Positions 52,246 to 60,730 of a DNA stretch of 64,000 nt are shown here, piece after piece; positions within the stretch are counted from its first letter, which is position 1; each line of letters starts with the position of its first letter. The stretch is from JABFRG01 sp038210445 (lineage in GTDB: Bacteria > Myxococcota_A > Polyangia > Polyangiales > Polyangiaceae): the NCBI GenBank assembly GCA_038210445.1, contig JBBQWQ010000009.1, positions 62,001 through 126,000 on the forward strand, given 5' to 3'. The position numbers were made by a program, and so were the translations under genes. Below the pieces are notes generated by a model. The model was given only the letters and a program-made list of their open reading frames with translations. It made no database searches and had not been told where the DNA came from.

Positions 52246-53309
52246 AGCCTCGCGCATTGCTTCTCGCGGGCTACGCCATCGCGGCGGCCGTTGCGGTCTC
52301 GCAGGGCGGCTGCGAAGCCCTCATCGCCGGCTCGCCCTCGTTCGTGTGCAAGAGCGACGAGGGGTGCCCCACCGGCAAGGCTTGCGCTACCGGCCGCGGC
52401 GAGTGCGTCGAACGATGCAATCCCGACGGCTGCGCGAGCCGAGGCGGCACCTGCGATTCGGTGAACCAGACGTGCGTGGTGGGCGACGCCGCGGTCGAAG
52501 CGGGTCCCCCTCTGCCGGTCGACAGCGGCAGCGACGCCCCCGTCAAGCCCTATGATCTGGGGCTCGAATGCCAGCTCGACGCCGACTGCAAGTCGAACCT
52601 GTGCGCCGACAGTCGCTTCCTGGCCCAACCAACCTTCGAGAAGACGCGCTCCGTGTGCTCGAAGACCTGCTGCACTTCTTCCGACTGCGACGCCGGCTTC
52701 TTCTGTCACTCCGGGGGCAAGGGCGGGCGCTACTGCTTGCCCATGGCCAAGGCGGGCCGTGGCCCGCAAGGGACCAAGGTCGGCGGCGACACCTGCACGC
52801 AGAGCACCGAGTGTCGCTCGGGTCTATGCGACGGGACCAAGTGCGTCGACACCTGCTGCGGCGATGCACAGTGCAAAGTGGGTACGTCGTGCGTCTTCGC
52901 GGCGGCCGATGGCACCAAGCAATGGACGTGCGCAGCCTCGACCGGCAGCGGCTTTTCGACGGCCTGCACGCTGGATACGACCTGCAAGAGCAAGCTGTGC
53001 GGCAACGGGCGATGCGCGCCGTCGTGTTGTAACGATGCTGCGTGCGCTGCCGTCCCCGGCGGCTTCTTCGGGCACTGCACCTACGAGTACGCTGCCCTCA
53101 AGCCGGAACAACCGCTCTATTGCCTCGGCGTGAGCGTGAGTGGCAACGCGGTTGGCGATCCGTGTACCGGCGACACCGAGTGTCTCAGCAGCGTCTGCGA
53201 GAAGAACAAGTGCGTCGCGGTGTGCTGCAGCGATGCCGACTGCCCCGGCCAGGCCTGCCGGCCGGCCCTCGGCAGAAGCCCGCCGCTCCTCCGCTGCGTG
53301 CCCAAGTAG
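52242..53309 (+). CDS. large cysteine-rich lipoprotein (cassette 1)
   Basis: A 355-residue lipoprotein (lipobox-like SQGGC, Cys24) with more than 35 cysteines. Repeated units of about 50 residues carry C-x-S-D-x-D-C / CCSDADC and C-x5-C-x3-LC motifs (STECRSGLCDGTKC, TTCKSKLCGNGRC, TECLSSVCEKNKC), suggesting four or more disulfide-rich knots. Start is TTG at 52242, overlapping the upstream stop. No enzymatic motif. Probably a surface structural or binding protein. Confidence 0.7.
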   Translation: MKPRALLLAGYAIAAAVAVSQGGCEALIAGSPSFVCKSDEGCPTGKACATGRGECVERCNPDGCASRGGTCDSVNQTCVVGDAAVEAGPPLPVDSGSDAPVKPYDLGLECQLDADCKSNLCADSRFLAQPTFEKTRSVCSKTCCTSSDCDAGFFCHSGGKGGRYCLPMAKAGRGPQGTKVGGDTCTQSTECRSGLCDGTKCVDTCCGDAQCKVGTSCVFAAADGTKQWTCAASTGSGFSTACTLDTTCKSKLCGNGRCAPSCCNDAACAAVPGGFFGHCTYEYAALKPEQPLYCLGVSVSGNAVGDPCTGDTECLSSVCEKNKCVAVCCSDADCPGQACRPALGRSPPLLRCVPK

Positions 53310-53325
53310 CGCGGTACGCACGCCC

Positions 53326-53349
53326 GCGGCTCGGATCTTTCCGAGCCGC
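53326..53349 (+). terminator. 10-bp hairpin after cassette 1
   Basis: Arms GCGGCTCGGA and TCCGAGCCGC close around TCTT, 16 bases after the stop of the cysteine-rich lipoprotein gene. No T-run on this strand. Confidence 0.6.
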
Positions 53350-53355
53350 AGTCGC

Positions 53356-53390
53356 AAAAAAAGAGGCAACGTGCCTGCGCACGATGCCTC
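53356..53390 (-). terminator. rho-independent terminator of cassette 2
   Basis: Arms GAGGCAACGTGC and GCACGATGCCTC (one mismatch) around CT. On the minus strand the stem is followed by seven T (A7 at 53356-53362). Confidence 0.85.
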
Positions 53391-53416
53391 TCTCGCGGGC
53401 GCCCACCTGGCGTAGG

Positions 53417-53680
53417 TCAGATAGGGGCGTCGGTTTCGGCGTCGGCGGCGCCGTCACCCGCGTCGGTGCTCGCGTCGCTGGCGCTATCGCGCGCCGCATC
53501 GGAAGCGTCGGTGGTTGAGGGCGCGTCAGTCCCGGAGTCGACCACCGGCTGCACGACGTCGCTGGTGGCGGCGTCGCTGCTCGGCTGCGGGATCTTGGTG
53601 CGGTCGAAGTCGACCACGAGCTCGCAGCCAGCGGCGGCGACGGTGAGCGTGAGAATGGCGAAGAAGAGCTTCTGTTTCAT
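53417..53680 (-). CDS. short Asp/Ala-rich lipoprotein (cassette 2)
   Basis: An 87-residue lipoprotein with lipobox AAAGC (Cys19), a short CELVVDFDRTKIP segment, then only Asp/Ala/Ser/Thr repeats. Such acidic tails are common linkers in this genome, but here nothing follows, so it may be a truncated relic or a deliberate spacer. It lies 14 bases after the PEGA gene, with GGGAAG before its ATG, and a strong terminator follows. Confidence 0.65.
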   Translation of the reverse strand: MKQKLFFAILTLTVAAAGCELVVDFDRTKIPQPSSDAATSDVVQPVVDSGTDAPSTTDASDAARDSASDASTDAGDGAADAETDAPI

Positions 53681-53694
53681 GGCAACTTCCCGGG

Positions 53695-54870
53695 TCAGAA
53701 TCGAACGAGAGCACCGGCGCCACCGCCGTGCGAGTTGAAGACCGGCGTGGGGATGATGGTAACCGGCGTCTTCTTCGCCGCCGCGCGCATGGCCGGAGAC
53801 GCGGGGGTCTTGGCGGCTTTGGCGGGAGCCTCGTCGCTGGTGAAGAAGAGCACTGCGCTGGTGATGCCGAAGGTGATCGCCACGCCAAAGGCCATGTCGG
53901 CGATGAGCGCGGAGTTCTCGCCGGAGTTGGCGTTGTCTTCGGTGGGCGTCTTGTCGAAGTCGCTCTGGTGCCCGAGGGCCTTGATGCCGAAGACGGTTCC
54001 GACGCCGAGTGCCGCCACCGCAACGCCGCCCGTGATGTACGCGGGGAGCTTGCTGCGCGGCTCCGGCGGGGGCGCCGCCGGCGGAGGCGGCGTTACCGGG
54101 GCCGGAGGCGGCGCCACGGCCACTGCAGGCGGCGGAGGCGGAGGCGTCACCGCCAGCTCCACGTTCACCGCTGCGGTGGACGCATAGGTGATCTCGAGCT
54201 CGCCGGTCCAGGGATCACGCCCCGGCGCGTTTGCCGCAACCTTGTGCTTGCCGGCCGGAAGGTCGACCTCGACCGGAGCCTTGCCAATGGACTTGTCGTC
54301 CACCATGAGCTCGGCGCCCTCGGCGTTGGCGGTGAACTTGATATGACCGCCCATGGCCTTGATCTCGTCCGAGCGCTTCTTCGCCTCGTCGGTCTCCTTG
54401 GTCATGTTCTTCGGCGCCATGGCGACGAACTGATCGTAGTGCAGCGCCGCGTCGCGGAGCTGCCCGGTCTTGTCTTCGCAGATCGCCGTGTAGCGGGCGA
54501 GGAGCGGGGCGCGCTTCTCCGCGGTGCCCTTGGGCAAGTCGGCGAGGTTTACCTGCTTGAAATCTTCGAGGGCGCCGGCAAAGTCGTTGGCCTTGAACTT
54601 CTTCTCGCCGTTGGCGAAGAAGTCGACCTTGGCAGGGGCCGCGGGCGCAGCTGGCTTGGCCGGAGCCGCCGCTGGCTTGGCCGAAGCCGCCGGAGCTGCC
54701 GGTTTCGGCGGAGCTTTGGGGTCTGCGGGCTTGGCAGCCGGGGGAGCCGGCGGCTTCGCCGTGGCGGCAGGGGTGGCGGGCTTATTGGTCGGCGCGAGTG
54801 GCTGCGCGAACGCAGTCCCCGTGGAACCCAGCACCGTCACGATAGCGAGAGCAGCGGAAATCGATCGCAT
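53695..54870 (-). CDS. exported TPR/PEGA protein with two membrane helices (cassette 2)
   Basis: A 391-residue protein: a signal peptide ending AFA-Q, about 60 residues of Ala/Pro/Lys repeats, a TPR-like region (FFANGEKKFKANDFAGALEDF), a PEGA domain (about 176-230, DLPAGKHKVAANAPG), a Pro-rich stretch, then two hydrophobic helices (ITGGVAVAALGVGTVFGIKAL and ALIADMAFGVAITFG) and a tail ending ALVRF. The C-terminal half is clearly related to the 51490 gene. AAGGAGG lies 13 bases before the ATG. Function unknown. Confidence 0.78.
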   Translation of the reverse strand: MRSISAALAIVTVLGSTGTAFAQPLAPTNKPATPAATAKPPAPPAAKPADPKAPPKPAAPAASAKPAAAPAKPAAPAAPAKVDFFANGEKKFKANDFAGALEDFKQVNLADLPKGTAEKRAPLLARYTAICEDKTGQLRDAALHYDQFVAMAPKNMTKETDEAKKRSDEIKAMGGHIKFTANAEGAELMVDDKSIGKAPVEVDLPAGKHKVAANAPGRDPWTGELEITYASTAAVNVELAVTPPPPPPAVAVAPPPAPVTPPPPAAPPPEPRSKLPAYITGGVAVAALGVGTVFGIKALGHQSDFDKTPTEDNANSGENSALIADMAFGVAITFGITSAVLFFTSDEAPAKAAKTPASPAMRAAAKKTPVTIIPTPVFNSHGGGAGALVRF

Positions 54871-54981
54871 AGCTAACCCGAAGCCTCCTTCGACAGAGCG
54901 CAGACGTTACACGAGATGCGCAGGGATGTGGTGGGCGTTAATCGTGTCATTTGCGCAAACAGTGGCCTTCGCCCCCGGGGT

Positions 54982-55410
54982 TCACGGCGCCGGCGCCGGC
55001 TCGCCGTGGTCTTCTTCGACCAGCTCCACCAGCACGCCTCCGGTGGCCTTGGGGTGCACGAACGCCACCTTGTGACCGCGTGCGCCCTTGCGCGGGGTCT
55101 CGTCGATGAGCGGTATGCCGATGGCCTTGAGGAACGCGAGCGCGCTCTCGATGCCCTCGACTTCGACCGCAATATGGTGGAGGCCGGGGCCGCGCTTCTC
55201 GAGGAATTTCTCGAGCCCGGCGTTGCCGCGCGGGCTAATGAGCTCGATGTTGGAGTCGCCGATCGGCAGGAGCCACGCCTCGGTGCTCTGCGAGGCCACC
55301 ACTTCCTTTTCCTTCGGCACGAGGCCGAAGATGGCTTCGTACTTCTTGGCTGCCTCCGCCGGGTCGGCGACGCAGATGGCGACGTGATCGATCTTGCGAA
55401 CTTTCAACAT
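54982..55410 (-). CDS. mce: methylmalonyl-CoA epimerase
   Basis: A 142-residue VOC-fold enzyme that interconverts (2S)- and (2R)-methylmalonyl-CoA in propionate metabolism. Metal ligands are visible in KIDHVAICV, GPGLHHIAVEVE and GGVLVELVEE. ATG 55410 has GGAG five bases upstream; GTG 55416 is possible. Methylmalonyl-CoA mutase is not in this window. Together with the CoA transferase and acyl-CoA dehydrogenase it fits acyl-CoA breakdown. Confidence 0.92.
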   Translation of the reverse strand: MLKVRKIDHVAICVADPAEAAKKYEAIFGLVPKEKEVVASQSTEAWLLPIGDSNIELISPRGNAGLEKFLEKRGPGLHHIAVEVEGIESALAFLKAIGIPLIDETPRKGARGHKVAFVHPKATGGVLVELVEEDHGEPAPAP

Positions 55411-55545
55411 GGGCACTCCATAGCACCTCCACCGCAGCCGCTGCAGCCCGCAGCCGTGCCGAGAGTGAGGCGAAATTGCGCGGAGTATACGGTGGAGCTA
55501 GCGCAGAAAGCCGCGAAGGCTGTTGGAGCGGGCGCGCGTTTGGGC

Positions 55546-55551
55546 TACCTT
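55546..55551 (+). promoter_or_regulatory. -10 element TACCTT
   Basis: GGC-TACCTT lies 69 bases before the ATG at 55621. This gene has a real leader with GGAGG, unlike most others in the window. Confidence 0.4.
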
Positions 55552-55620
55552 TCCCGCGATTCCGAGATCGCGTTTGCCTTCGGCAGCGCCCCTCGGCGGC
55601 TTTCCTTCCGGAGGTTCGTG

Positions 55621-56223
55621 ATGCGCTCACTTCTGACATTGACCCTGGCTTCGACTCTTCTCCTCGCGGGCACCGGCTGCGGCGCTTCCTTGTCGCAACC
55701 CTTCGACCAGCTCAAGGCCGCGAAGGTGAACGTCGTCGTCTACCGGCTGCAGAACTTCGAGCCCCCGGCCGCGGCAACGCCGGCCGCCGGTCCGTCGGTT
55801 CTTCCGCCGCAGCTTCAGCAGTGGGTTCAGGCCGGCGCCTCGCTCCTGCCGCCAGGCCTCTTGCCGCCGGGCCTCATCCCCGGCACCGCTGCCCCGGCGG
55901 CGGCCGCCACTGCGTCGACGGCGCGCTTCCACAACTTCCGCATCCTGGGCTGGATGCAGCTTGCCGACGACAAGACCAAGGACGAGGTCTACGACATCTT
56001 CGGCAAAGAGAAGAACTTCGAAGCCCCCAAAGCGCAGTGCATGTACGCCGAGTTCGGCTTCTCGTTCCAGGGTCAGGGCCCGCAGAACGACGTGCTCGTC
56101 TCGCTCTCCTGCAACCAGGTCCAGAGCTTCAACTTCAGCTGGCCCTACGCGTCGAAGACCGGCCTGGGCGGCGATACCTCGAAGCGCATCATCGCCGTGG
56201 CGCAGAAGTCTTTCGGCGGCTGA
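55621..56223 (+). CDS. lipoprotein of unknown function
   Basis: A 200-residue lipoprotein with lipobox AGTGC (Cys20). The mature part has a DQLKAAKVNVVVYRLQNFEPP segment, a Pro/Leu-rich middle (LLPPGLLPPGLIPG), and a beta-rich C-terminal half with one further Cys pair (QCMYAEF, LSCNQV). GGAGG lies 6 bases before the ATG. It appears to be transcribed alone, with a strong hairpin after it. No family recognised. Confidence 0.7.
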   Translation: MRSLLTLTLASTLLLAGTGCGASLSQPFDQLKAAKVNVVVYRLQNFEPPAAATPAAGPSVLPPQLQQWVQAGASLLPPGLLPPGLIPGTAAPAAAATASTARFHNFRILGWMQLADDKTKDEVYDIFGKEKNFEAPKAQCMYAEFGFSFQGQGPQNDVLVSLSCNQVQSFNFSWPYASKTGLGGDTSKRIIAVAQKSFGG

Positions 56224-56238
56224 CTCTCTCGCCCGTGT

Positions 56239-56280
56239 GAAGCCCGTGCGACTTCGGTGCCACCGAGGTCCGCGGGCTTC
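56239..56280 (+). terminator. long hairpin downstream of the lipoprotein gene
   Basis: Outer stem GAAGCCCG/CGGGCTTC and inner stem ACTTCGGT/ACCGAGGT around GCC. No T-run follows, so termination efficiency is uncertain. Confidence 0.55.
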
Positions 56281-56337
56281 GTCGCTGCATACGCCGGGCG
56301 GGTCGCTTTGCGCTCGCTCCGCGGGGGCGGCTTTCGG

Positions 56338-56343
56338 TACGGT
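56338..56343 (+). promoter_or_regulatory. -10 element of plsB, near-leaderless
   Basis: TACGGT ends 8 bases before the ATG at 56352. Confidence 0.45.
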
Positions 56344-56351
56344 GAGGCATC

Positions 56352-58958
56352 ATGTCGGAGCGGCCCCTCGCCCCTTACGATCCCAATCCCATCCTGGCCC
56401 TCCTCTACCGGCGCTTCTTCGAGCACGTCCAGGTAGACCCGGCATGGGCCGCGCGGGTGCGCGAGGCCGAGAGCCGGGGCACGGTCGTGTACGTGATGCG
56501 GAACCTGTCCTTCGTCGACTTCCTGGCGCTCGACTACCTGACGAAGCGCGAGCACTTGCCGCAGATTCGCTTCGCCAACGACACCGGCCTCTTCCTTTTG
56601 GAGCCCATGGGGCGCGGCTGGCTCAACGCCATCTCGCGCTCGATTCGTCCCTGGGACGACGCAGCCGAGCTGCGCCGCGCGCTCGAAGGCGGCGCCTCGG
56701 CTGCCCTGTTCTTGAAGCGGCCGCCCACGCTGCTCGGGGGCTCACGGGGGCTCATCGAGGGCGACGGCTTCCTCCGCACGGTGCTCGACGCGCAGCGCGC
56801 ACATCCGGAGCGGCCTATCCTGCTCTGCCCGCAGGTTTTCATCTGGTCGCGCAACCCCGACGAGGCCAAGCACTCGGCCCTCGACATGCTGTTCGGGCCG
56901 CGCGAGTGGCCCGGCAAGGTGCGCACCATCACGCAGTTCCTCCTCAACTACCGGCACGTCACGCTCCGGGCCGGCGAGCCCCTCGACGTGCGCGCGTTCC
57001 TGGAGGCCGACGGCGAAGACGCCAGCGACGACGCGCGCATCCGGCGCATGACCTACGGCCTCTTGCGGCGCCTGGAGCGAGAACGAAAATCGGTCACCGG
57101 GCCCACCAAGAAGCCCGCCGATCGGGTGCGCGAAGAGGTGGTGCGCAGCCCCAAGCTCCAGCGCGTCATCGGCGATCTCAGCGGTCCCGGCCTAGACGAA
57201 CGGCGCATCATCACCCAGCGCGCGCTCGACATGGTCACCGAGCTCGAGTCCACCCTCGACATGAACGCCATGGCGATCATGGACCGCGCATTCGACGCCA
57301 CCGTCGCCCGCATGTACGCAGGCTTCGAGGTCGACGAGCCGGGTCTGGAGCGGCTGCGCGAGCTCTCCAAGAGCGGCACGCTGATTCTCCTGCCCAGTCA
57401 CAAGTCGCATGTAGACTACATTGTTCTCTCGCGCATCTTCTTGCGCGCCAAGATGCCCGTTCCCCTGGTGGCCGCCGGCGACAACCTGAACTTCTTTCCG
57501 CTGGGGCCGGTGTTCCGGCGCAGCGGCGCCTTCTTCATTCGCCGCAAGTTCCAGGGCGATCGCCTGTACGCCGCGGTGGTCGACGCCTACATGCGCCGGC
57601 TCATGAAAGACGGCTACCCCATCGAGTTCTTCCTCGAGGGCGGCCGGTCACGCACCGGCAAGCTGCTCTCGCCCAAGCTCGGCCTGCTCTCCATGGTGGT
57701 CGACGCTGCCCTCGGCACCCCCACCAAGCGCATCCACTTCTGCCCCATCTCCATCGGCTACGAGCGCATGGTCGAGGAAGACGCCTACGTGCACGAGATC
57801 TCCGGCGGCGAGAAGAGCAAGGAAGACGTTCGGGGGCTCCTGCGCACCGCCAGCGTCCTCACCCGTCAGTATGGACGCGTCTCGGTGCAGTTCGGCGACC
57901 CGCTCACGCTCGACGACGTGGCCTGCGAGGTGGGCGCCCCGCCCTCCAGCGAAGGCACGCCGCTTTCGCCCTCCAAGCGCCGGGCCATCATCTCCCGCCT
58001 CGGGCACCGGGTCATGAACGAGATCAACCGGGTCACGGCGGTCACGCCGGGCGCGCTGGTGGCAACCGCCCTGCTCACCCACGAACGCCGCGGCATCGGA
58101 CACGGCGAGCTCGTACGATCGTGCAACTCCTTGGCCGCGCTGCTCCGGCGCGAGGGCGCGCGCTTCTCCCCTTCCCTGGGCGACGGCCCGCGGCTCCAGG
58201 AGGGTGCCATCCGGGGCGCCTGCGAGCTGTTCTTCCGTGCCGGCCACCTGAAAGTGCACCGCGAAGGAGTGCCGCTGGGCACCCGCGATAGGCGAGCGCG
58301 CCCCGGCGAAGGTGTACTCTACACGGTCAGCGAATCGGCGCGCCTCTCGCTGGACCAAGCCAAGAACACGGTGGTGCACTTCTTCGTATCGCGGGCCATG
58401 GTGGCGACGGCGCTGCTGTCGGGAGCCCCTGGCCCCTCGGTGCGCGCGCTCCAGGAGCGCGTGCAGGTGCTCTCCAAGCTCTTCAAGTACGAGTTCATCT
58501 TCCGGGCCGACGCCCCCTTCGAGCGCATCTTCGCCGAGACGCTGCGGACGCAGGTGGACGACGGCGAGCTCTACGCGACCCCCGACGATCTCGACTCGCC
58601 GGTGGAGATCCGCGACCGCGAGCGCATCGTCACCTACGCGCTGGTGGTGAAGAACTTCGTGGAGGGCTACCGGGTGCTGGGCCGCGCATTGCCGGCGCTG
58701 CTCAAGGGCCCGCTCCCCATCAAAGACCTCACCAAGAAGGCCCTCGCCGTGGGGGAGCGCATGCACCTCGACCGCGAGATCGAGCGCCGCGAAGCCGTGG
58801 TGAGCCCCATCTTGGAGAACGCCATTCCAGCCTTCGTCGACCAGGGCTTCCTTCAGCGGCGCGACGGCAAGATTGTCCTCGCCGAGAGCTTCGCCACCGC
58901 CGACGCAGTGCGCGCCATCGAGGCCAAGGTCGCAAGCTTCGTGGTGCACGGAAGCTGA
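56352..58958 (+). CDS. plsB: glycerol-3-phosphate acyltransferase
   Basis: An 868-residue inner-membrane-associated enzyme that adds the first acyl chain to glycerol-3-phosphate from acyl-ACP or acyl-CoA. The acyltransferase motifs are in order: HKSHVD (His350-x4-Asp355), GAFFIRRKF, FFLEGGRSRTGK and FCPISIGYER. N-terminal and C-terminal helical regions match PlsB rather than the small PlsY. It is slightly longer than the 807-residue E. coli protein. The gene stands alone. With AccD it covers both ends of membrane lipid synthesis in this window. Confidence 0.95.
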   Translation: MSERPLAPYDPNPILALLYRRFFEHVQVDPAWAARVREAESRGTVVYVMRNLSFVDFLALDYLTKREHLPQIRFANDTGLFLLEPMGRGWLNAISRSIRPWDDAAELRRALEGGASAALFLKRPPTLLGGSRGLIEGDGFLRTVLDAQRAHPERPILLCPQVFIWSRNPDEAKHSALDMLFGPREWPGKVRTITQFLLNYRHVTLRAGEPLDVRAFLEADGEDASDDARIRRMTYGLLRRLERERKSVTGPTKKPADRVREEVVRSPKLQRVIGDLSGPGLDERRIITQRALDMVTELESTLDMNAMAIMDRAFDATVARMYAGFEVDEPGLERLRELSKSGTLILLPSHKSHVDYIVLSRIFLRAKMPVPLVAAGDNLNFFPLGPVFRRSGAFFIRRKFQGDRLYAAVVDAYMRRLMKDGYPIEFFLEGGRSRTGKLLSPKLGLLSMVVDAALGTPTKRIHFCPISIGYERMVEEDAYVHEISGGEKSKEDVRGLLRTASVLTRQYGRVSVQFGDPLTLDDVACEVGAPPSSEGTPLSPSKRRAIISRLGHRVMNEINRVTAVTPGALVATALLTHERRGIGHGELVRSCNSLAALLRREGARFSPSLGDGPRLQEGAIRGACELFFRAGHLKVHREGVPLGTRDRRARPGEGVLYTVSESARLSLDQAKNTVVHFFVSRAMVATALLSGAPGPSVRALQERVQVLSKLFKYEFIFRADAPFERIFAETLRTQVDDGELYATPDDLDSPVEIRDRERIVTYALVVKNFVEGYRVLGRALPALLKGPLPIKDLTKKALAVGERMHLDREIERREAVVSPILENAIPAFVDQGFLQRRDGKIVLAESFATADAVRAIEAKVASFVVHGS

Positions 58959-59065
58959 CTCGCCGGGCATCGCAAGTCTTCCACAACGACGCGAAACACT
59001 GTCTTTCGTGGTGGGTCTTGTGGTCCGGTCGATCGCGCGGCGGCTGCCAAGCGCCCAGCGAGCTC

Positions 59066-59749
59066 CTACTGGATCGGTACGTCGAGGGCGAGCGAAGGCG
59101 TCTCGATCTGGCAGTTGGCCTCGGAGCACACGCTCATCTTGAACGTGCCGCTGAGCTTGGCGGTTCCGGCGGCCTTGCCCTGGAACGGCACGCTCATCTG
59201 GGCGGTGGTCTCACCGGTCTTGGCGAACTCACCGCCGGCCTTGGAGTACGTCTTCCCCTCCTTGCCAAGGAAGTCCACGTTGGCCGCGTCGTTGGCGATG
59301 AACTTGTAAGGGTACTCGTTGTTGATGTGGTAGCCCTCCAGCGCTCGCAGGGTGAGCGACGCGTTGCAGCGGGCGCCGCTCTTGCAGTCGCCCGGGGCCA
59401 CGAAGTCCACCGTGAAGTGCGAGCCCGCAGTGCGCGAGGCAGCGGGCTTGGCGGGCGGCGCGGCGGAGGCGCTGGCGCTCGCGACCGCCGCAGAGGCACT
59501 CGCCTTGGCGCTGGCCGACGCGGCCGCCGAGGGCTTGGCGGTGGCAGCGGTCGCGGCAGCGGTGGCGGCAGCGGTGCCCGAGGCCACGGCGCTCGCAGAA
59601 GGCGCCGCACTCACGGTCGGAACCGCGCTGGCCACGGTGGCCGGCGGCTCGGCCGTCGCGTTGCCCTTCGGCGCCGGATCGGAGGGCTTGTCGCAGCCGG
59701 AAGCGACCAGGAGAAGGAGTGCGGAACCGAGAGAAAGGCGTGCGTTCAT
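59066..59749 (-). CDS. lipoprotein with DsbD-N-like domain
   Basis: A 227-residue lipoprotein with lipobox VASGC followed by Asp (Cys19, Asp at +2, which in enteric bacteria would favour inner-membrane retention). About 80 residues of Ala/Ser/Lys repeats follow. The C-terminal domain (GYHINNEYPYKF ... MSVCSEANCQIETP) has the strand and Cys-x4-Cys pattern of the N-terminal domain of thiol-disulfide reductase DsbD; this is a pattern judgement only. It is divergent from the MepA-like lipoprotein gene. Confidence 0.65.
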   Translation of the reverse strand: MNARLSLGSALLLLVASGCDKPSDPAPKGNATAEPPATVASAVPTVSAAPSASAVASGTAAATAAATAATAKPSAAASASAKASASAAVASASASAAPPAKPAASRTAGSHFTVDFVAPGDCKSGARCNASLTLRALEGYHINNEYPYKFIANDAANVDFLGKEGKTYSKAGGEFAKTGETTAQMSVPFQGKAAGTAKLSGTFKMSVCSEANCQIETPSLALDVPIQ

Positions 59750-59775
59750 CGTCCTCGCATCATGGCGCCAAACCG

Positions 59776-59882
59776 TCCAAACGAGAAGTGGCCTGTCGCG
59801 GCGCCCGCGGCAGCACGCGCCCGGCTCCGCACGCTCGCCCCGCAGCGCCTCACGCGAGGGCTCCAAACGAGAAGTGGCCTGT
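59776..59882. repeat. two copies of a 21-bp direct repeat
   Basis: TCCAAACGAGAAGTGGCCTG plus a final T occurs identically at 59776-59796 and 59862-59882, 86 bases apart, inside the 147-base gap between two divergent lipoprotein genes. It could be a pair of operators. No other copy was noticed. Confidence 0.8.
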
Positions 59883-59896
59883 GGTATGGCCGAAGG

Positions 59897-60730
59897 GTGC
59901 ATCGAACGGTCGAGATCGCAGCGGTGGTGCTCTCGCTCTCGGCGAGCTTCGGGTGCATTCACGCACCATCGCCGCTGACCCCCGGCGTCGAGGGCTCGGT
60001 GGGCTATCCCCACCGCGGCGTGCTGGTGCGGGGCGCCGAGCTTCCGCAGCAAGGCCCCGGCTACGTGTGGCTCCGGGGCGACGATCGTCACTTCGCGATC
60101 GCGCGCTTCGTGTCGACGATTGTGCACGCCGCGGCCATGGTCGAGGCGCTGCGACCCGGCGCGCACTTGGGCATCGGCGACCTATCCAAGCGCGATGGCG
60201 GCACCCTGCTCCCGCACCTCTCGCATCGCTCCGGCCGCGACGCCGACTTGCTGCTCTACATGGAGACGCTGGACGGAACCCCGGTGGTGAGCCCGGGGTT
60301 CATCCACGTAGAGGCGGACGGCCTCGCCCGAGACGAAAGCGGCAAGCGCTTCCTCCGTTTCGACGTGGCCCGCGAGTGGATCCTGGTGCGCACGCTCCTC
60401 CTCGACCGCGAGGCGCGGGTGCAATGGCTCTTCTGCAACCACAACGTGAAAGCCATTCTCCTCGACTGGGGCGCCGCCCGCGGCGAGTCTGGCGAGCTGC
60501 TCCGCCGCGCCGACGAGACGCTTCATGAGCCCAAGCCTGGCGGCCTCCACGACGACCACATCCACGTGCGCACCGAGTGCGGACCCGGCGAAGTGGCGAG
60601 CGGCTGCGAAGTCTGGGGTCCCCATCGCGACTGGCTGAGCCCCACCGCGCCGCCCGACGCGAGGTTGCCGAGCGACGCCGAGCTGGCCCGCGAGCTGCTC
60701 ACGCCGCTCGCGGTGGCGCGCGGCCGTTGA
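59897..60730 (+). CDS. MepA-like (M74) lipoprotein
   Basis: A 277-residue murein-endopeptidase-like lipoprotein: signal peptide with SASFGC (Cys20), then SHRSGRDADLLLYM and HDDHIHVRTECG, the same zinc motifs as the 5346-6695 gene. It lacks the long repetitive tail of that protein. It should act on peptidoglycan from the membrane. The start is GTG at 59897. The TGA stop overlaps a TTG start of the DNA methyltransferase gene. Confidence 0.78.
   Translation: MHRTVEIAAVVLSLSASFGCIHAPSPLTPGVEGSVGYPHRGVLVRGAELPQQGPGYVWLRGDDRHFAIARFVSTIVHAAAMVEALRPGAHLGIGDLSKRDGGTLLPHLSHRSGRDADLLLYMETLDGTPVVSPGFIHVEADGLARDESGKRFLRFDVAREWILVRTLLLDREARVQWLFCNHNVKAILLDWGAARGESGELLRRADETLHEPKPGGLHDDHIHVRTECGPGEVASGCEVWGPHRDWLSPTAPPDARLPSDAELARELLTPLAVARGR

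Noticed and set aside
58959..59065. Possible long imperfect hairpin between plsB and the convergent lipoprotein gene
   Set aside because: Arms (AAGTCTTCCAC and GTGGTGGGTCTTG) pair poorly with several bulges; not strong enough to call.
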